DNA of 7,293 nucleotides from Gelria sp. (GTDB taxonomy: Bacteria; Bacillota; Syntrophomonadia; Syntrophomonadales; Syntrophomonadaceae). Both the position numbers and the translations under genes were made by a program. The notes under the pieces are model-generated. The model searched no databases and had not been told where the DNA came from. It saw nothing but the letters and a program-made list of their open reading frames with translations. Below are positions 1 to 7,252 of this stretch, piece after piece; positions within the stretch are counted from its first letter, which is position 1, and the number at the start of each line of letters is the position of its first letter. The stretch spans positions 1 through 7,293 of the forward strand of contig DUMX01000051.1 in the NCBI GenBank assembly GCA_012839665.1, written 5' to 3'.

Positions 1-225
1 CAAAGAGTTGTCTGCAGCACTACACTCCAATCTATGTTTATATTCTTCTTCTAGACGGCTGATACGGGCCAGTTTTACGGCTTTATCGATTACAGTTAAA
101 AAAAGACTCAAGTCCAGAGATAAAGCCGTAAAACTGGCCCGTATCAGCCGTCTAGAAGAAGAATATAAACATAGATTGGAGACTACCGTAGCCCTGCGTA
201 CCAAAGAGTTGTCTGCAGCACTACA
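1..225. repeat. 24-bp direct repeat flanking the inverted repeat (1-24 and 202-225)
   Basis: Bases 1-24 are identical to 202-225 and diverge at 25 versus 226. The offset is 201 bases, exactly 67 codons, so both copies read in the same frame (K-E-L-S-A-A-L). The left copy abuts the left arm of the inverted repeat with no shared bases at the join. It is a second junction that a simple fold-back does not explain. Confidence 0.93.
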
Positions 226-835
226 AACAGTTAACGATTTGACTATTGAGATGGTACACCGCTTATCAGCGGCAGCCGAGCTTCGGGACAAGGATAGCGG
301 TATGCATAATAAAAGATTGGGAATATATACCCCCCTCCTCGCCCGAGAATTAGGCTTGAACCACGATTTTGTCAAGTCTATAGCCTTTGCTGCTCCCTTA
401 CATGATATTGGTAAAATCGGGATCTGGGACCAAATCCTACTTAAACCTGGTCCCCTGAATAAAGAAGAATTTGAAATTATGAAAACTCATACCATAACGG
501 GTGCCAGCATTTTAGCTGACTCCAAATTCAAGGAATTACAAATGGTAGAGTCTATCTCCCTGACTCATCATGAAAGATGGGATGGTTCTGGTTACCCCCG
601 GGGGCTCAAAGGGGAGGAGATTCCCATAGAGGGAAGAATAGTAGCCATTTGCGATCAGTATGATGCCTTGAGAAGCCGGCGCCCATACAAACCGGCCTTC
701 TCCCACTACCGGGCTATGGAAATAATTACACAGGGAGATGGCAGAACTAAACCAGAATACTTTGACCCTGAAATACTGTCAACTTTTATTCGCCTCAGTG
801 AAAAATTTGACCAGATATTTAAGAAAACCCAGTAA
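2..835 (+). CDS. HD-GYP domain cyclic-di-GMP phosphodiesterase, 5' end rearranged or missing
   Basis: The product is a probable cytoplasmic phosphodiesterase that hydrolyses the second messenger cyclic di-GMP. Numbered from the TTG at 8 (275 residues), the HD-GYP domain runs from about 80 to 265 and keeps its metal and signature residues: H100, H132-D133 in HDIGK, H161, HH at 187-188, DGSGYP at 192-197, and D216 in the RIVAICDQYDAL stretch. Residues 29-75 form a charged, probably coiled-coil linker of the kind that joins a receiver domain to HD-GYP, so the intact protein was probably a two-component response regulator. That receiver domain is not in the window. Residues 6-27 are antisense translation of the sequence coding 38-58, and residues 1-5 repeat 68-72, so the TTG at 8 is not a credible start. 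The frame is open to the left edge. The gene converges on res and overlaps it by 17 bases. The domain call is firm; the N-terminus is not. Confidence 0.9.
   Translation, partial: KELSAALHSNLCLYSSSRRLIRASFTALSITVKKRLKSRDKAVKLARISRLEEEYKHRLETTVALRTKELSAALQTVNDLTIEMVHRLSAAAELRDKDSGMHNKRLGIYTPLLARELGLNHDFVKSIAFAAPLHDIGKIGIWDQILLKPGPLNKEEFEIMKTHTITGASILADSKFKELQMVESISLTHHERWDGSGYPRGLKGEEIPIEGRIVAICDQYDALRSRRPYKPAFSHYRAMEIITQGDGRTKPEYFDPEILSTFIRLSEKFDQIFKKTQ
25..181. repeat. Perfect 63-bp inverted repeat with 31-bp loop
   Basis: Bases 25-87 are the exact reverse complement of 119-181, checked base by base, and pairing fails at 24/182 and 88/118. The right arm codes the genuine linker of the HD-GYP protein. 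The left arm is the same sequence antisense and codes nothing recognisable. The geometry fits a self-primed fold-back: a strand copied leftward to 88 snaps back at 119 and copies itself. That makes an amplification or assembly chimera the leading explanation, with 88-118 as genuine upstream sequence. Confidence 0.95.
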
Positions 836-3800
836 TCTTCTCTACTATCTGCCCTATATATTCAATTTCATTCATTGTTCCTTCGGCCGGTTGCCTGATT
901 TCATAAATATTGTAAGCATTAAAGCCTGCATAAATATCCTCTACCGAATTTGGTAACCAGTCATGATAATCCTTCAATCCGGGCGGGACTAGGATAAAGG
1001 AATTTAATACTACATTATCATGACCAAGTCTTAATTTTTTAATATCCCGATGTAAACTAATTCGCTTACTATTTAATCCCCCCATTTCGTACTGTAGCCC
1101 ATGAGGGTCAAAAAAGGTAATATACTGCTTTCCCTGGTACTTAATCCACAAGATAAAATCAGGGTAAAAACCACCGGCGGACGAGAAATAAAATCCGGTA
1201 CCAGTTTGGCTAATATTCCGTAGCAGATAAAATTCTGCCCCCGGATATAATTTAACCCCATAACGGCTCACAAACATCTGCATATCTTCCACAAACTGGC
1301 CTTCCGATTCATTTAGCCCGACTGGCTTAAGAGAAGTGATTAGTCTCTGACCAGTTGAAGTTTTTATCTGATATTGATTAGCTGGATCAAATAATAAGGG
1401 CTGGTATAAATGTAATTGAGGACTAACATCAAAACGAGTAGCTCGGACTTTTTGACTGCCATCGGCCAGATTTTCAGGACAGTCTGTAGCATTTAACAGG
1501 GCCTCCACCTCGTGCAAAATCCGGTTAATTTCCGGATCAACCCTGCCCTCCTCATCAGAAATAATTAACTCTATCTCATAATTGTCATACTTCAGGTTAG
1601 GATTATCTTCAGTCAATGGTACAGTATCCAAAAGGTTCCCTTCATATACATTTTGCCGGGCAGCATAATACTGTTTCATATACTTGGTTAAAACGGCTAC
1701 CACCAACTGCTGGAGCTTATTTATATCGGTAGTTTTGCTAATAGCTATGCCTTCGTCCAGTATAAGTTGCTTGTTAATCTGAACGTAAAGACCATCCAAA
1801 CCGGAGCGGGGAATTGACAGATTAATCAGGTTATGCCTTTTCCTGTTTTCCTGTAACTTTAAATAAACCTGTTGCCAGTTCAGTAACGAAAGGTGATGGT
1901 CTGGAATATTGTGGGAATGGTCTCCGCTGACCTCCAGTAATTCGTTCTTAGTCTGGGAACCAAAGGCTAAGCGGCGAGTAGAAAAGTCCAGCACCACTTT
2001 AATATGCTTATCCCAGCGCAAGGGTAGATGTCCGGTAGTACTAAATTCAGGCGCACCAACTTTACGTTCTAGATTGTACAGATTAAGCCCGGCGATATTG
2101 TCATGTCGCTTTATCGGTAAACTACGTGTAGTTTTGCGAACTAGCATCTGCTCTTTCTTCATTTCCTGCTGGAAACGGGCCATGTAATCAGCGTTTAAGC
2201 CGAAAATATTTAAGGTTTCCACTATAGTACTTTCTGGTGCTGCAGTACCCTGGCTACGCTTTAAGGAGTTATTTTTACCATGCAGGCGTACCCCCCGACC
2301 AAAAAGCTGAATTACCTGGGAGCCTTCGGAACGTCCAAAATTAATTAAACCAATGGATGAAACCCGATAGTTATTCCACCCTTCGGTAAACATACGAGCA
2401 CCGATAAGAATATTCACCGGATATGGTAACTTTTGATTGAGGGAAGGGAATAGCGGTTGACGTATACGCTCTGTTTCTACTTCATAGTCACCAATCAGAC
2501 CACTTTTAAAGCGAGCAGTATCGCCAATATAAATCAGCCCAAAAAAATGGTTAGAATTCTGCACTCTAAGGCCAATTTCCCCGTTCGCTCCCTGAATATC
2601 ACATACTTCCAGGCTACCCGGTGAATCACTATGGAACACCAAGCGTAAAATGCAGTTATATAAGTCTTGCCCGTTAGTATATTTTGATTTTATATAACTT
2701 AGCTGACTATCATATTCATTGGCAAAGGGGTATTTCCCCTGGTAAATACGTTGTAGCCATTGTTGATAGGTTGAGGGGCGTTTCAAGAAATCGCTGAAAA
2801 AATCAACCAACAAGTGCACGTCACTGATAGTGCGCTTATTATCCTGTTTTTCCCTTTGCGACCTGGTTTTTTCGTTAACCGTATGGCCTACAAATATCAT
2901 CAAGGGGTCTTCTATCCGGTATTCTCGCATGACATCAGGATGTAACTCATAATACAATTTCTGCTGGGTAAACAAAGTCAGGTTCAGTAATAGATAGCCC
3001 TTCCTGGCTTCTTTGTTATCCAGTTCGTGGGTCTCGCTAATATTATGAATCCAATAATCCTTGCCATAACCATCATTCCAGAAATAGTGATAGGAATAAT
3101 CGAAAACAATACATTTGCCGTATTCAGTCTGCAAATCCTCATCGCTAATCTGACCAAAGGTAGCACTATATTCAAACGTAAAACCGTTCTGTGCTAGCTG
3201 TTCCCGTAAATTACGCTGTATCCTTTCTTCAGACGCCGAACCCTTATGGCCTTCATCAACCAGTACCAAGTTTTTTTGCCCGAACTCGGCTACCGGTACA
3301 GTTACTCCCTGCCCTTTCTTCACTTCTCTGATTTTATTAATATCAATGATTTTCACCTGGTCACCGCTTCTCTTATTCAGGTATAGCTCTGCCGCTATCC
3401 CGCTTTCCGCCAAATCCTGTAGATGCTGGCTACTCATGGTCTCACTGGGGGTTAAAACAATCACGTTATTTATATCGCGGCAATAACGGCGGTATTGCAG
3501 GAGGTTGAAATGTAACATAAAGGTCTTCCCCGCTCCGGTTGCCTGCCATATAGCCAATTTACTCAGGCTATCTATGGTATAACCTCCGCTACTGCCAAAA
3601 CTTACGCGGTGATCTCTTTCAAACTGGCTCATATAACCATTTAAATCATCCAAAAAACTGTATTTATCAATAAAGTAACGTTCCAAGTAATATTCCACGA
3701 AAAGCACCGTGAAATATTGATAGTATTTAAGCCGAATAGGTCGGCTACGTAGGGAATTAATAGATTTTAAATCGGCAATAATGTTTTCATCGTACACCCG

Positions 3801-3977
3801 TAATTTTTGTTCCTCTACCTTCAGACCAGTCCGCAATAAGAGGTCACGACAGAATTGAGACTGGAGTTCATCATCAACAAGCTCCCACATAGAAAAGTTT
3901 TCTTTTAGTTCTTGCAGGCTTTGAAAACCGAATTGGTCTAATAGGAAATAAAATAATACCAGTTTTTTATTCAACAT
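819..3977 (-). CDS. res: Type III-like restriction enzyme Res subunit (superfamily 2 helicase plus C-terminal nuclease)
   Basis: This is the restriction subunit: an ATP-driven DNA translocase/helicase fused to a nuclease, expected to cut unmodified DNA only in complex with Mod. It has 1052 residues. An N-terminal region (1-135) precedes the helicase: Walker A ATGAGKT at 146-152, motif Ia LTPSE near 176-180, DEGH at 241-244, SATF at 271-274, a TEGW segment at 531-534, and QLFGRGVRL at 557-565. A long connecting region (about 600-900) leads to a candidate PD-(D/E)xK nuclease with P939-D940 and D957-P-H959-G960. ATG at 3977 is chosen because AGGTGA lies five bases upstream and the start overlaps the mod stop by 11 bases. 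The frame is open 17 codons further upstream, but that stretch lies inside mod. The length is close to classical Res proteins (about 970). The 3' end overlaps the facing HD-GYP gene by 17 bases. The family assignment is secure; the nuclease residues are inferred from motif and spacing. Confidence 0.92.
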   Translation of the reverse strand: MLNKKLVLFYFLLDQFGFQSLQELKENFSMWELVDDELQSQFCRDLLLRTGLKVEEQKLRVYDENIIADLKSINSLRSRPIRLKYYQYFTVLFVEYYLERYFIDKYSFLDDLNGYMSQFERDHRVSFGSSGGYTIDSLSKLAIWQATGAGKTFMLHFNLLQYRRYCRDINNVIVLTPSETMSSQHLQDLAESGIAAELYLNKRSGDQVKIIDINKIREVKKGQGVTVPVAEFGQKNLVLVDEGHKGSASEERIQRNLREQLAQNGFTFEYSATFGQISDEDLQTEYGKCIVFDYSYHYFWNDGYGKDYWIHNISETHELDNKEARKGYLLLNLTLFTQQKLYYELHPDVMREYRIEDPLMIFVGHTVNEKTRSQREKQDNKRTISDVHLLVDFFSDFLKRPSTYQQWLQRIYQGKYPFANEYDSQLSYIKSKYTNGQDLYNCILRLVFHSDSPGSLEVCDIQGANGEIGLRVQNSNHFFGLIYIGDTARFKSGLIGDYEVETERIRQPLFPSLNQKLPYPVNILIGARMFTEGWNNYRVSSIGLINFGRSEGSQVIQLFGRGVRLHGKNNSLKRSQGTAAPESTIVETLNIFGLNADYMARFQQEMKKEQMLVRKTTRSLPIKRHDNIAGLNLYNLERKVGAPEFSTTGHLPLRWDKHIKVVLDFSTRRLAFGSQTKNELLEVSGDHSHNIPDHHLSLLNWQQVYLKLQENRKRHNLINLSIPRSGLDGLYVQINKQLILDEGIAISKTTDINKLQQLVVAVLTKYMKQYYAARQNVYEGNLLDTVPLTEDNPNLKYDNYEIELIISDEEGRVDPEINRILHEVEALLNATDCPENLADGSQKVRATRFDVSPQLHLYQPLLFDPANQYQIKTSTGQRLITSLKPVGLNESEGQFVEDMQMFVSRYGVKLYPGAEFYLLRNISQTGTGFYFSSAGGFYPDFILWIKYQGKQYITFFDPHGLQYEMGGLNSKRISLHRDIKKLRLGHDNVVLNSFILVPPGLKDYHDWLPNSVEDIYAGFNAYNIYEIRQPAEGTMNEIEYIGQIVEKITGFS

Positions 3978-6900
3978 AATAGTCACCTGCCACGCCGGCA
4001 AACATACGCCGTATAAATTCGTTCTCAATCATGTGGGCACCAAAAGCATTACCAGCATTAGCATAGAGAGTAAGGTGCTTATGGTACCAGGGCTGAGCCT
4101 CAATCCAAAGACGCTCCGCATGCTCATCTAATTCCAGGTCGTAATCACGCCAGATAATGGCATGTTCGTGAGCCCCTTTATTACCCAGAACAATCTTGTA
4201 GCGGCGATTCTGGTGGTTTTCAATTAATATCCGGCGTACTGATAGACCAATAAAGTAGTTAAAAGTAGTTACCAGGTCTACGGTCTCCCGATGGCGCTGA
4301 TTATAACGGGTAATATCCAGGGTATAATCAAAGGGATGTTCAAACTTCTCCACATTAAGTATGCAATCAGAGGTCTGAGCAGAGCGGGTAAGCAGATAAA
4401 GCAGTCTCTGGTCGAGAGCCAATCCCACCTGGGCCTTTTCCAAGGTATCCAGGGCAAATTCCATATTATTCAGACTATCCTCATACTGCTCCAGGCGCAA
4501 ATACTGAAACATATGAGAGATACCACCCATATCCTGGGGCTTGCCGTTACGCCAGTTATTGGAATACATGACTTTTTGTATGCGCTGTTTCAATACTGAC
4601 TCGAAGTATTCGCCCATTTCTACCAGAATGTATTTGCGTTGGCCATTGCTATTATCTTCGCGATTAAGGTTAATAACAGCATGACCGGTAGTGCCGGAGC
4701 CAGCAAAATAATCTAGAAATATGGCTTCTGAATTGTAGGATATTGCTTCCAAACATTCTTTAACTGCATAGATACTTTTCGGAAATGAAAAACCTGCTCT
4801 GGACATTCCAAATATGTCATTTAGCAATTCCGAACCGTATGTGCTGGCATCTAACAACGTACCAACCCATACACTTTTTCTCATTTTAGGCTTTCCATCC
4901 TGATGGTAGTGTATCTGAATATCTCCTCTAATACGTTTAGCCCATACGGTCCCCTCCGCAGCTTCAGCAAGTACCCTATCACTTCCATAATACCATCTTC
5001 GCTCAATGCCCTGGTCATCAACTGGCCATACCATGGTAGTTTTGTGATCGCCATGTTCTGGTATAGGAGTCCCCAAAGGTAACGGTTCGGTTACATTAAC
5101 TATTGCTAATGTATCGTTATCAACTTCGATACCGTAAAACTGCCTGGGTGAGGCTTGCCTAGTAGAATCCGTACCCGTTCGCCTTAAGTTTCTTCTGATA
5201 TCTTCTGATGTTTCTCTTTTACGGGTAATTAAATCTTTTCCTTGTGGAATAGCCCACAGGGCATATTCGTGCGTAACTGCAATATTACTTTTTACACGAC
5301 CACGATGATTGTATTCGATTATTACTGGTCTAATAGTATAGCCTTTCATAGCTTTATCAATCACATGTGCAAGATTGTTAACTTCATACTCATCAATAGT
5401 TGTGCAGGCAACGGCATCCTCATGGAGCAACTCTTTTGCAATAACCATCCTGTCATAAATTAAGGAACACCAGGAGCTATCTTTATATCCATTTTTATAA
5501 ACAATTTCGGTAGCATCTGCATTATATGGAGGGTCAATATAAATTCCGGAAATTCGTTTTTTATATTTCTCCAATAACAGAGTTAAGGCTTGCCAATTTT
5601 CCGATTCAATCATCAGGCCTCCGCAACTCCTGTCCAGGTCTTCGAAAGTAGCCAGCAGTCGATCTTTTAAATCTCGGGACAAATACTGGGTATCCAGGAC
5701 CAGCTTATTATGTTCCTTTATATACTGAACTTCAATATCCAAGTTATCGATAAAACCCAGCTCTTTCCAGATTTTCAGCTGCTTTTGGCCAGGATCTGAT
5801 AATACCGCATTGACAATTTCCTCATAAATCGCCTCATCTATCATATCCAGAGTCAGGCAGTAATCGGACTGCACCACCATCTTCTTTTTTTCAAATAGCA
5901 TCTTCTGGAATTCTTCAAACATGGCCATGAAGTCAATTACAAATAAGGCCAGTTCTTTTACTGCAGTAGCCCTGACAAAGCTCCGTTTCATAGCCATTTG
6001 TGCCTGTTCTGCTTTCCAGCCAGGATTGAGGAAATCCAATTTTATTACATCATTTTTCAGGAAATAATCCAGTTCCCGAGTAAGAAAGCCTTTTAGATTT
6101 TTATGAATAAAATAATCGAAGCTGTTAACATTAACATAACGTTGCAGGTGATAGGTAAAATCATGAGTGGGTTCGCCGTTAACTATTTTATTATGCTGCT
6201 CCCAGAAATGCATAAGCGCCAGGCTGTCAGTAGCCTTGATTTTTTCCTCTAAATCCAGCAGCAGGCGTTGGTTAATCCCCTTATTATCGGTCTTTACTGA
6301 TTGCTTGCTTCCCCAGCGCTCTTTTTCCTCATCGCCGGGAACCTTATAGTAGAAATACAGATTCAGCTTATTCTCATCAGGCAACCACTTAAAGTAATCT
6401 TCAGTAGGAATAAATAGGCGCCCTTTCTGGCTGTGATTATTATTTAGACTAGTCTGGGCATCAATAAGCAAAAATTCAACCGTCACCCGCTCCTTACCAG
6501 AACGCCCATTATGGAAGCTATAATTACGGAAATTCTCCCCAGTTTTTATGTAATATTGGTCCTGGGTAGCCCAGTATAGAGTAACCTCTTCGCCATTATA
6601 GGGTATCATATAGGTATTACTACCTGCCCGAGGACGAGCAATAAAGTCACCCTCTTCATAGTAGCGTTCAAAAAAACGATAAAGGTCATTATATATATCA
6701 GCTACTACTTCATCAGAGACTCTAAAGGCCTCTAACTGTTGCTGCAAACGCTGATAACGGGGGAATTTTTCCCGGAAATCGTCGTATATACCACGCGGGT
6801 CATTAATATATTCCTCCGACCAAGTAGCATAATCTTCCCCGTATGAAGCACTAAGCTGCTGGTGCAGCAACTTTATTTCATCTTCAACTTCTCCCCGGTT

Positions 6901-7083
6901 ACCAACTGCCAATTTATGTCGGATTTCTTCCAGTTTATCATCCAAAGTATGGTTGATAAATTCCTTCATTTCCCGGCCAAGTATATTCATTACCCTGTAA
7001 ATACCGAAGTCCAAATCAGATTTATCCAGTTGAAAAAGTTCCCACAACAAAGCCTTTAACTTTTCTTCATAAGATAATAGCAT
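3967..7083 (-). CDS. mod: Type III-like DNA adenine-N6 methyltransferase, Mod subunit, enlarged form
   Basis: This is the modification and DNA-recognition subunit, expected to transfer a methyl group from AdoMet to the N6 of adenine in a specific site, protecting host DNA and targeting Res. It has 1038 residues. Residues 1-480 are a large N-terminal region with the stretch LFQLDKSDLDFGIYR (16-30), a charged helical segment (about 45-80), and no motif I recognise. The catalytic DPPY is at 517-520 (bases 5524-5535), followed by a variable segment (about 580-760) that should hold the target-recognition domain. The AdoMet motif DYFAGSGTTG is at 791-800 (bases 4684-4713). DPPY before FxGxG is the beta-class order of Mod proteins. 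Residues 840-1038 form an unassigned C-terminal domain. ATG at 7083 is preferred because GGGAGG stands nine bases upstream; an in-frame GTG at 7107 lacks a good site. It is the first gene of the operon and overlaps res by 11 bases. The recognition site cannot be read from sequence. Confidence 0.93.
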   Translation of the reverse strand: MLLSYEEKLKALLWELFQLDKSDLDFGIYRVMNILGREMKEFINHTLDDKLEEIRHKLAVGNRGEVEDEIKLLHQQLSASYGEDYATWSEEYINDPRGIYDDFREKFPRYQRLQQQLEAFRVSDEVVADIYNDLYRFFERYYEEGDFIARPRAGSNTYMIPYNGEEVTLYWATQDQYYIKTGENFRNYSFHNGRSGKERVTVEFLLIDAQTSLNNNHSQKGRLFIPTEDYFKWLPDENKLNLYFYYKVPGDEEKERWGSKQSVKTDNKGINQRLLLDLEEKIKATDSLALMHFWEQHNKIVNGEPTHDFTYHLQRYVNVNSFDYFIHKNLKGFLTRELDYFLKNDVIKLDFLNPGWKAEQAQMAMKRSFVRATAVKELALFVIDFMAMFEEFQKMLFEKKKMVVQSDYCLTLDMIDEAIYEEIVNAVLSDPGQKQLKIWKELGFIDNLDIEVQYIKEHNKLVLDTQYLSRDLKDRLLATFEDLDRSCGGLMIESENWQALTLLLEKYKKRISGIYIDPPYNADATEIVYKNGYKDSSWCSLIYDRMVIAKELLHEDAVACTTIDEYEVNNLAHVIDKAMKGYTIRPVIIEYNHRGRVKSNIAVTHEYALWAIPQGKDLITRKRETSEDIRRNLRRTGTDSTRQASPRQFYGIEVDNDTLAIVNVTEPLPLGTPIPEHGDHKTTMVWPVDDQGIERRWYYGSDRVLAEAAEGTVWAKRIRGDIQIHYHQDGKPKMRKSVWVGTLLDASTYGSELLNDIFGMSRAGFSFPKSIYAVKECLEAISYNSEAIFLDYFAGSGTTGHAVINLNREDNSNGQRKYILVEMGEYFESVLKQRIQKVMYSNNWRNGKPQDMGGISHMFQYLRLEQYEDSLNNMEFALDTLEKAQVGLALDQRLLYLLTRSAQTSDCILNVEKFEHPFDYTLDITRYNQRHRETVDLVTTFNYFIGLSVRRILIENHQNRRYKIVLGNKGAHEHAIIWRDYDLELDEHAERLWIEAQPWYHKHLTLYANAGNAFGAHMIENEFIRRMFAGVAGDYYVE
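3983..3988 (-). promoter_or_regulatory. Ribosome binding site of res, inside the end of mod
   Basis: The minus strand reads AGGTGA, then five bases, then ATG at 3977. It lies within the last codons of mod. This site decides the res start over the upstream in-frame codon at 4028 and supports reinitiation by ribosomes finishing mod. Confidence 0.75.
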
Positions 7084-7085
7084 TA

Positions 7086-7098
7086 CCTTCCCCCTCCC
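7086..7098 (-). promoter_or_regulatory. Strong ribosome binding site of mod
   Basis: The minus strand reads GGGAGGGGGAAGG just before ATG at 7083, with the GGAGG core ending nine bases from the start. It sits between the alternative GTG at 7107 and the ATG, so it argues for the ATG and a 1038-residue protein. Confidence 0.8.
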
Positions 7099-7135
7099 AA
7101 TTGCCACAAACGCCTGTTCGCCTATTGTTTCTATT

Positions 7136-7144
7136 AATATAGCA
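7136..7144 (-). promoter_or_regulatory. Candidate extended -10 promoter for the mod-res operon
   Basis: The minus strand reads TGCTATATT, a TGn element followed by a hexamer matching TATAAT at five of six bases. It would give a transcript starting near 7129 with a leader of about 45 bases. No convincing -35 box lies 16-18 bases upstream, as is tolerated for extended -10 promoters. A weaker alternative is TTGTCG (7176-7181), a 17-base spacer and TATGAC (7153-7158), each matching four of six. Confidence 0.45.
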
Positions 7145-7173
7145 CTTTTTAGGTCATAAGGCTACATCAAACA

Positions 7174-7198
7174 TTCGACAAAGCTATACCTGCCTCCT
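7174..7198 (-). other. AGGAGG ... TTTGTCGAA block without a gene
   Basis: In the leader, the minus strand has AGGAGG (7198-7193), then AGG, and TTTGTCGAA ending at 7174. The AGGAGG is a perfect ribosome-binding sequence, but no start at normal spacing opens more than a few codons. The block resembles short purine-rich plus TGTCGAA stretches I recall upstream of genes in some anaerobic clostridia. That recollection is weak and gives no function. Confidence 0.2.
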
Positions 7199-7225
7199 GT
7201 TAATAAGAAAATAGACCGGGATTAG

Positions 7226-7252
7226 ACACTGAAAACTATGAAAAACACTGAA
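7226..7252 (-). repeat. Two direct copies of TTCAGTGT, 19 bases apart, upstream of mod
   Basis: The minus strand carries TTCAGTGT at 7252-7245 and again at 7233-7226, with a 19-base period close to two helical turns. It lies about 90-110 bases upstream of the promoter candidate. It could be a binding site for a regulator, but at eight bases in AT-rich DNA it may be chance. Confidence 0.3.

Noticed and set aside
25..181. Invertible DNA switch with 63-bp inverted repeats
   Set aside because: The 31-bp segment between the arms is too short for normal site-specific inversion. It carries no promoter-like sequence, and no recombinase gene is present. The left arm also interrupts a conserved protein.
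738..956. Small plus-strand frame spanning the convergent junction
   Set aside because: It lies inside the two conserved genes in another frame, has no ribosome binding site that I can see, and resembles no protein. The other short frames within mod and res are shadows for the same reasons.
3967..7083. Phase variation of mod by simple sequence repeats
   Set aside because: Many mod genes switch by long tandem repeats, so I looked for them. Only homopolymer runs of about seven bases occur and there is no tandem repeat tract.
819..7083. BREX or DISARM defence locus
   Set aside because: A methylase next to a helicase suggests these, but no other marker genes of either system are present. The beta-class methylase plus Res-type helicase/nuclease in one coupled operon fits type III restriction-modification.
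7155..7176. Six-codon leader peptide (ATG to TGA) downstream of AGGAGG on the minus strand
   Set aside because: The AGGAGG is 18 bases from this ATG, too far for initiation, and the frame ends upstream of the better promoter candidate.
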